Assembly (NCBI GenBank): GCA_018824925.1
Contig: JAHJFH010000317.1
Span: forward strand, 1-9,459
From: Thermoplasmatota archaeon
GTDB lineage: Archaea; Thermoplasmatota; E2; DHVEG-1
Direction: 5' to 3'
DNA: 9,459 bases
Below are positions 6,063 to 9,459 of this stretch, piece after piece. Both the position numbers and the translations under genes were made by a program. Position 1 is the stretch's first letter, and each line of letters begins with the position of its first letter. The notes beneath the pieces are model-generated. The model did not search any database. It saw only the letters and a program-made list of their open reading frames with translations, and was not told the origin of the DNA.

Positions 6063-6277
6063 ATGGAAGATCGGGATATAGTTGAACCAGTTCAATAAAA
6101 TGTTTACAGGTTATTGAACAACTGTTCATTTACACACTCACCCCATTTGTATATTATACTCTCTCATTAATGATACTTATAGTTATTGTGACAATTTATC
6201 AGTCCCCTCCATATAATCAAAATCGTAAGGTAGAAATACTACCCACATCTACCACCCCTTCACAACATAGTGAGTAA
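6063..6277 (+). pseudogene. Small membrane-protein gene interrupted by an apparent frameshift
   Basis: A strong Shine-Dalgarno, GGAAGGAG (6047-6054), precedes the ATG at 6063 at 8-nt spacing, but that frame stops at 6096 after 11 codons (MEDRDIVEPVQ). A different frame is open from 6086 to the TAA at 6275-6277 and encodes about 60 residues with a long hydrophobic stretch (FIYTLTPFVYYTLSLMILIV) and a polar C-terminal tail (ending TTPSQHSE). This second frame has no ATG, GTG or TTG until an ATG at 6170. A single missing base between 6086 and 6096 would join both into a protein of about 71 aa. The second frame ends two bases before the PHP gene, as in an operon. Possible causes are a genuine mutation, an assembly error, or a -1 frameshift. 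Otherwise the first frame is a leader peptide and the 35-codon ORF from 6170 the only product. Confidence 0.4.
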
Positions 6278-6279
6278 CA

Positions 6280-6951
6280 ATGTTAAAGCTTGATTTACAC
6301 CTCCATTCACAATTTTCTGATGATGCTACAGGAACACCCAAAGAAATTATGTCTATTGTAAAAAAAAAAGGCCTTAACGGTGTCGCTTTCACTGACCATA
6401 ACTCTATCAAAGGTGGGTTGCAAGCGCTGAAAGATGCACCAAAAGATTTTCTGGTTATTCCTGGTGTGGAAATATCAACAAAAGATGGACATCTTTTAGC
6501 ATTTAACGTACGTACAACGTTTCAATCAGGTTTACCGGTTGCTGAAACGGTTGATACGGTACTTGATGCAGGTGGTCTCCCAATTGTTCCACATCTCTAT
6601 CGAAATATGTCAGGTATTAAAAAAGCAAAATTAAAAGAAATACATACCCGACTTTCAGCAATTGAAGTATTTAATGGGTGTAGTCTACCCAATACCAATC
6701 TAAAAACAGCACGGATTGCAAAGGAATTTCGGCTTGGTGGAACCGGTGGTAGTGACTCACATCATCCAGAATATGCTGGAACATCGTATACCCTTATTGA
6801 TACGATGGAATTAACCATTGATGCCGTTCTTACAGCTATTCAAAAAAAACAGACGTGGGGGGAGGGCGTAACAATGCCTCTTACCTATCGACAAGAACGG
6901 ATGCAACTGTCATTGAAACAATTTTTTAAACGTGGTTTCAAGCGAATATAA
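6280..6951 (+). CDS. PHP-family metal-dependent phosphoesterase
   Basis: A 223-aa PHP domain protein of the TrpH/YciV type. Metal-site motifs run in order: DLHLHSQFSDD (His7, His9, Asp15), FTDHNS (His40), PGVEISTKDGHLLAF (Glu64), PHLYR (His105), and GGSDSHHPEYAG (Asp159, His161). All expected ligands are present, so it should be an active hydrolase, probably with two or three metal ions. Known relatives hydrolyse 3',5'-bisphosphonucleotides or shorten RNA 5' ends; the substrate here cannot be told from sequence. The last 25 residues are basic (ending FFKRGFKRI) and extend past the PHP core, perhaps for nucleic-acid binding. The start lies 2 nt after the TAA of the frameshifted membrane ORF, with at most a weak Shine-Dalgarno, suggesting coupling to that frame. 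Its 3' end is only 20 bp from that of rpl11, transcribed the opposite way. Confidence 0.87.
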   Translation: MLKLDLHLHSQFSDDATGTPKEIMSIVKKKGLNGVAFTDHNSIKGGLQALKDAPKDFLVIPGVEISTKDGHLLAFNVRTTFQSGLPVAETVDTVLDAGGLPIVPHLYRNMSGIKKAKLKEIHTRLSAIEVFNGCSLPNTNLKTARIAKEFRLGGTGGSDSHHPEYAGTSYTLIDTMELTIDAVLTAIQKKQTWGEGVTMPLTYRQERMQLSLKQFFKRGFKRI

Positions 6952-6971
6952 TCGTGGTAACTACCCTAGTT

Positions 6972-7448
6972 TTAACTAAATTTTCCGTCAAAATCCCCGT
7001 TGGCAATTGCTTTCTGGATTTCTCGAGCAGGTTTACCTTCAACGGTAACACCGATTGACTGGCAGGTACCAATAACCTCTTTGGTTTTTTGCTTAATATT
7101 TTTTCCAAGGAGACTAGAATCTTTCATTTTCGCTATTTTTATTGCTTGTTCAACAGTTATATTTCCAATCTTATGTTTAAAAGGTGATCCTGATCCTTTT
7201 TCGATTCCAATCTCATTTAAAATAAGAGATGCGGCAGGTGGGGTACCAATTTCAATTTCAAAGTCCTTAGTTTTAGGGTTGATAATAATTTTTACAGGAA
7301 CTTTCATACCTTGGAAATTTTTTGTTTTTTCATTGATTGCATTGATGACCTGCATGATGTTGACACCCATTGGCCCCAATGCAGGGCCTAGTGGTGGTCC
7401 AGCTGATGCTTTACCGCCATCGACTAATGCTTTAACGATATCTGCCAT
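6972..7448 (-). CDS. rpl11: Large ribosomal subunit protein uL11
   Basis: Archaeal uL11, 158 aa, complete. The N-terminal domain carries GGKASAGPPLGPALGPMGVN (11-30), the proline-rich segment of the factor-binding stalk base. FQGMKVPVKIIINPKTKDFEIEIG follows, then the rRNA-binding C-terminal domain with GIEKGSGSPFKHKIGN and VIGTCQSIGVTVEG. The protein binds 23S rRNA in the GTPase-associated region. The ATG lies 2 nt after the spt5 stop. An AGGAGG sequence (complement of 7461-7466) inside spt5 is 12 nt from the ATG, a strong but rather distant ribosome site. It is the last gene of the ftsZ-secE-spt5-rpl11 run; the genes for uL1, uL10 and the stalk protein that often follow it in archaea are not here. 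Confidence 0.95.
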   Translation of the reverse strand: MADIVKALVDGGKASAGPPLGPALGPMGVNIMQVINAINEKTKNFQGMKVPVKIIINPKTKDFEIEIGTPPAASLILNEIGIEKGSGSPFKHKIGNITVEQAIKIAKMKDSSLLGKNIKQKTKEVIGTCQSIGVTVEGKPAREIQKAIANGDFDGKFS

Positions 7449-7450
7449 GT

Positions 7451-7960
7451 CTATGATTCGCCTCCTTTTGATTCGTCTTCATCTTTCCGCTTGATAACGC
7501 GCACTTGTTCTCCACGGACAGTTATTGGGATGGGGACCATGGAATCAAGTAATTCAACCGTGATTTCTTCTTTTGAGTAATCAATATGCGTGATTTTTGC
7601 TTTTTCACCTCTGAAAGGCCCAGCGACCATTTCAACTGTATCTCCTTCAGTGATTTTTGCTACAGCTGATGCAGGGGTGAGGAAATGTTCGATTTGATCA
7701 ATGGGTATTTCACCATCAAGCATATTTCGTGCATAGGAAATGGTTTTTATCACGTTTTTTAGATGTTCTTCGTCGAATCCTTCAACAAAAATGTATCCTC
7801 GTAATTCGGGGGTTACCAGTATTGCTGGTATATCCATTTTTGATTTCTGTGCACGGCTATTTATAAGATCTGCAGTGTTTTGTTCTTTTCCTACTTGTGT
7901 TTTAATTGTGAAAATATTTGATTTTTCTTCATATGAGTCTTCATCAATAGCATTCTGCAT
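7451..7960 (-). CDS. spt5: Transcription elongation factor Spt5 (archaeal NusG homologue)
   Basis: Spt5 pairs with Spt4 on RNA polymerase, closes over the clamp and raises processivity. The NGN domain spans about residues 15-95 (NIFTIKTQVGKEQNTADLI; PAILVTPELRGYIFVEG). One KOW domain follows (about 104-155: EGDTVEMVAGPFRGEKAKI, then VPIPITVRGEQVRVI), plus a short charged tail (KRKDEDESKGGES). The frame is open to 8005, overlapping secE, but the conserved region needs no such extension. I chose the ATG at 7960 (169 aa) because an AAGGA lies about 11 nt before it; the ATG at 7972 abuts that AAGG with no spacing. Both lie just after the secE stop at 7981. It is co-transcribed with secE upstream and rpl11 2 nt downstream. 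Confidence 0.92.
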   Translation of the reverse strand: MQNAIDEDSYEEKSNIFTIKTQVGKEQNTADLINSRAQKSKMDIPAILVTPELRGYIFVEGFDEEHLKNVIKTISYARNMLDGEIPIDQIEHFLTPASAVAKITEGDTVEMVAGPFRGEKAKITHIDYSKEEITVELLDSMVPIPITVRGEQVRVIKRKDEDESKGGES

Positions 7961-7980
7961 AGGAATAAACATCCTTTTTA

Positions 7981-8208
7981 TTAGCCCAGTGCTCCAAGAA
8001 TCCACGGGATAACTACGTCTACGATAAAATAAATGAGAAATCCAATAGCGCCAATAAGTAGTATGCCGGCTCCGGTTATTTTTGCTGTTTTTTCGTATTC
8101 TTCATTCGTTGGTTTCCGTGCCATTTTGAGGACACGGCCATATTTTCCTTTGCCAATTCGTTGTTGTCGTGCTTCAATCCGATGTTGCATATCCCTTATT
8201 TTGTCCAT
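7981..8208 (-). CDS. secE: Protein translocase subunit SecE/Sec61 gamma
   Basis: A 75-aa SecE of the archaeal/eukaryotic Sec61-gamma type, part of the SecYEG membrane channel. The basic amphipathic N-terminus holds the family motif RVLKMARKPTNEEYEKTAKI (25-44), followed by one membrane helix (about 44-63, AGILLIGAIGFLIYFIV) and a short end with IPWILGAL. The frame can be read from a TTG at 8265, but that adds residues unlike the family and falls at or before the likely transcription start, so the ATG at 8208 is preferred. No strong Shine-Dalgarno is seen; AAGAGA lies about 10 nt upstream. It heads the secE-spt5-rpl11 unit, behind its own TATA box and downstream of ftsZ. Confidence 0.9.
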   Translation of the reverse strand: MDKIRDMQHRIEARQQRIGKGKYGRVLKMARKPTNEEYEKTAKITGAGILLIGAIGFLIYFIVDVVIPWILGALG

Positions 8209-8274
8209 CGTTGATTTCTCTTGTTTCACGCATGACACCTGATAGCTTATATGGTAAAGGGTCAAATAATAAGG

Positions 8275-8284
8275 TATATATAAA
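8275..8284 (-). promoter_or_regulatory. TATA box for secE-spt5-rpl11
   Basis: The complement reads TTTATATATA, a near-consensus archaeal TATA box, preceded by CCAAATTC where the B-recognition element would lie. Transcription would start near 8250, giving a leader of about 40 nt before the secE ATG at 8208. This is the clearest promoter in the window. Confidence 0.7.
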
Positions 8285-8290
8285 GAATTT

Positions 8291-8305
8291 GGCGCGTTGT
8301 GCGCC
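8291..8305 (-). terminator. G/C hairpin at the ftsZ 3' end
   Basis: GGCGC (8291-8295) and GCGCC (8301-8305) form a perfect 5-bp stem with a 5-nt loop. The first base of the outer arm belongs to the ftsZ TAG stop (complement of 8305-8307). On the minus strand it is followed by AAATTCTTT. In AT-rich DNA this all-G/C stem stands out. It could help end ftsZ transcription or be an operator, as it lies just upstream of the secE promoter. Confidence 0.4.
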
Positions 8306-9459
8306 TATTTAACCAGGTCAATTCCGAATTCAGAGTTTTGAAGAGCTCTTTGTTCAGGACCAAGTATTTGTTTGGATTTGACGCCAGTGATAACAAGCAT
8401 TGCGCGAATGGTTCTTTTTAATCCAGGTTCAATAGTGGTTCCCCATATAATACGGGCATTGGGATCGATTTTTCCGTAGATTTCTTCAACGACTTTTTCA
8501 GCTTCGCTGATGGTCATGTCATCACCACCAGTTACATTAACTAAGGCGCCCGTTGCTTCTGAAATATCAACCTCAAGCAAGGGTGAGTTAAGGGCTTCTG
8601 ATACAGCGTTGATTGCTTTATTTTCTCCCTCTGCTTCTCCAAGGCCTATCATGGCGACTCCACCACGTTTCATGACCGTGCGAAGATCGGCAAAGTCAAG
8701 GTTTACTAAACCGGGCATAGTAATCATTTCGGTAATACCTTTAATGGATCGCATTAATACTTCATCAGCAACTTTAAACGCGGCATTGAGTGAAAGATTG
8801 GGTACGATATCGAGAAGTTTATCGTTGGGGATAACGATTACGGTATCACATATCTCTCTGAGTTCCTTGAGACCACCATTGGCATTTTGCATTCTGACCA
8901 TACCTTCGACATTGAATGGAAGAGTCACTATTCCAATAGTGAGAGCACCGGATTCTTTTGCTATACGAGCGACAATAGGTGCGGATCCTGTACCAGTTCC
9001 TCCACCGAGACCGCAAGTAACAAAGACCATGTCTGCGGGGATAAGTGCTTCACGGATATCTTGTTCGGTTTCAAGAGCAGCCTCTTTTCCAATTTGTGGT
9101 AATGACCCAGCGCCGAGACCGCGTGTTAAATGACGTCCGATAAGAATTTTATGTGGTGATTCGGAAAGGAGCAAATGCTGAGCATCTGTGTTTAATGAGA
9201 TAAGTTCAGCCCCACTGATACCAGTACTTAGACACCGTGCAATGGTGTTTGTTCCCGCTCCTCCACAACCAACAACTTTGATGGTTGTAGTTAAACCTTT
9301 GAGTACTGCCTCAAGTTCTGTGTTATCAATACCATGTACTTTTTGTTGTGGTTTATAAGTAGTTGTGGTTTTTTGTGGCACTGTTTTTTCAATTTGTTTA
9401 GTATTTGTTTTCGTTGTAGTTGCTTTTTTTGGTTGTGTGGATTGTTTTGAATTTTGTGC
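8305..9459 (-). CDS. ftsZ: Cell division GTPase FtsZ (probably FtsZ1), N-terminus outside window
   Basis: FtsZ is a tubulin-like GTPase that forms the division ring. Numbering from an in-frame GTG at 9381, the core begins at about residue 34: IKVVGCGGAGTNT, SLNTDAQHLLLS, the tubulin signature GGGTGTGS (126-133), LPFNVEG, PNDKLLDIVP, and the T7-loop NLDFADLRTVM with Asp229 and Asp232. The C-terminal subdomain is complete and ends with EFGIDLVK, like the short conserved tail of other FtsZ proteins. The frame stays open to the right edge, so the GTG is probably not the start. The extra residues (AQNSKQSQPKKATTTKTNTK) plus those after the GTG make a Lys/Thr/Gln-rich disordered stretch of over 45 residues before the core. 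Placement before secE and spt5 matches the position of ftsZ1 in other Euryarchaeota; the FtsZ1 label rests mainly on that. Confidence 0.93.
   Translation of the reverse strand, partial: AQNSKQSTQPKKATTTKTNTKQIEKTVPQKTTTTYKPQQKVHGIDNTELEAVLKGLTTTIKVVGCGGAGTNTIARCLSTGISGAELISLNTDAQHLLLSESPHKILIGRHLTRGLGAGSLPQIGKEAALETEQDIREALIPADMVFVTCGLGGGTGTGSAPIVARIAKESGALTIGIVTLPFNVEGMVRMQNANGGLKELREICDTVIVIPNDKLLDIVPNLSLNAAFKVADEVLMRSIKGITEMITMPGLVNLDFADLRTVMKRGGVAMIGLGEAEGENKAINAVSEALNSPLLEVDISEATGALVNVTGGDDMTISEAEKVVEEIYGKIDPNARIIWGTTIEPGLKRTIRAMLVITGVKSKQILGPEQRALQNSEFGIDLVK

Noticed and set aside
7000..7494. 164-codon plus-strand ORF opposite rpl11
   Set aside because: Its hydrophobic look comes from reading a Lys/Ile-rich ribosomal protein gene backwards; uL11 motifs are clear on the minus strand.
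7961..8005. N-terminal extension of Spt5 into secE
   Set aside because: It overlaps the secE coding end; ATGs after the secE stop fit the family length.
8209..8265. N-terminal extension of SecE from a TTG
   Set aside because: It would begin near or before the transcription start predicted from the TATA box, and the added residues are unlike SecE.
8510..9133. 207-codon plus-strand ORF opposite ftsZ
   Set aside because: Shadow frame: the opposite strand encodes the full FtsZ core.

Overview
The window is an AT-rich piece of an archaeal chromosome, most likely a euryarchaeon in the broad sense (Thermoplasmatota-like lineages are plausible, but I cannot place it further). The evidence is the minus-strand order ftsZ - secE - spt5 - rpl11, with an archaeal Sec61-gamma-type SecE, an archaeal NGN+KOW Spt5 and an archaeal-length uL11. 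Promoters look like TATA boxes (TTTATATATA upstream of secE), and T-tracts follow several genes. I saw no insertion sequence, CRISPR array, tRNA or rRNA.

Layout, left to right. (1) Positions 1-2532, plus strand: the 3' part of a large gingipain-like (C25, clan CD) protein, open at the left edge, with an N-terminal domain resembling cell-wall-binding repeat type 2; a T-tract follows. (2) Positions 2559-5083, minus strand: a KaiC/RadA-type ATPase, a class II aldolase-like protein that has lost the expected metal ligands, and the methylthioribose-1-phosphate isomerase MtnA. These are packed with a 15-nt gap and a 4-nt overlap, so they are probably one operon. A 46-codon ORF with a clear Shine-Dalgarno follows. 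(3) Positions 5084-5390: divergent promoter region holding a possible 34-aa minus-strand ORF that overlaps a nested inverted repeat. (4) Positions 5391-5900, plus: an unrecognised membrane protein. (5) Positions 5901-6279: a back-to-back T-tract terminator, a 41-aa minus-strand ORF, and an apparently frameshifted small membrane-protein gene leading into (6) 6280-6951, plus: a PHP-family phosphoesterase. (7) Positions 6972-9459, minus: rpl11, spt5, secE and ftsZ. ftsZ is open at the right edge and has a Lys/Thr/Gln-rich N-terminal extension.

Functional reading. The right part is the conserved core of cell division (FtsZ), protein export (SecE), transcription elongation (Spt5) and translation (uL11). 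MtnA isomerises methylthioribose-1-phosphate or related 5-deoxypentose phosphates in salvage of S-adenosylmethionine by-products. Its coupled partner has the fold of the next-step aldolase but apparently not its active site, which is the most unusual pairing in the window. The other notable content is a set of small genes of 34-46 codons, and one broken or frameshifted gene, in the intergenic gaps. All functions are inferred from motifs read by eye; no searches were run.
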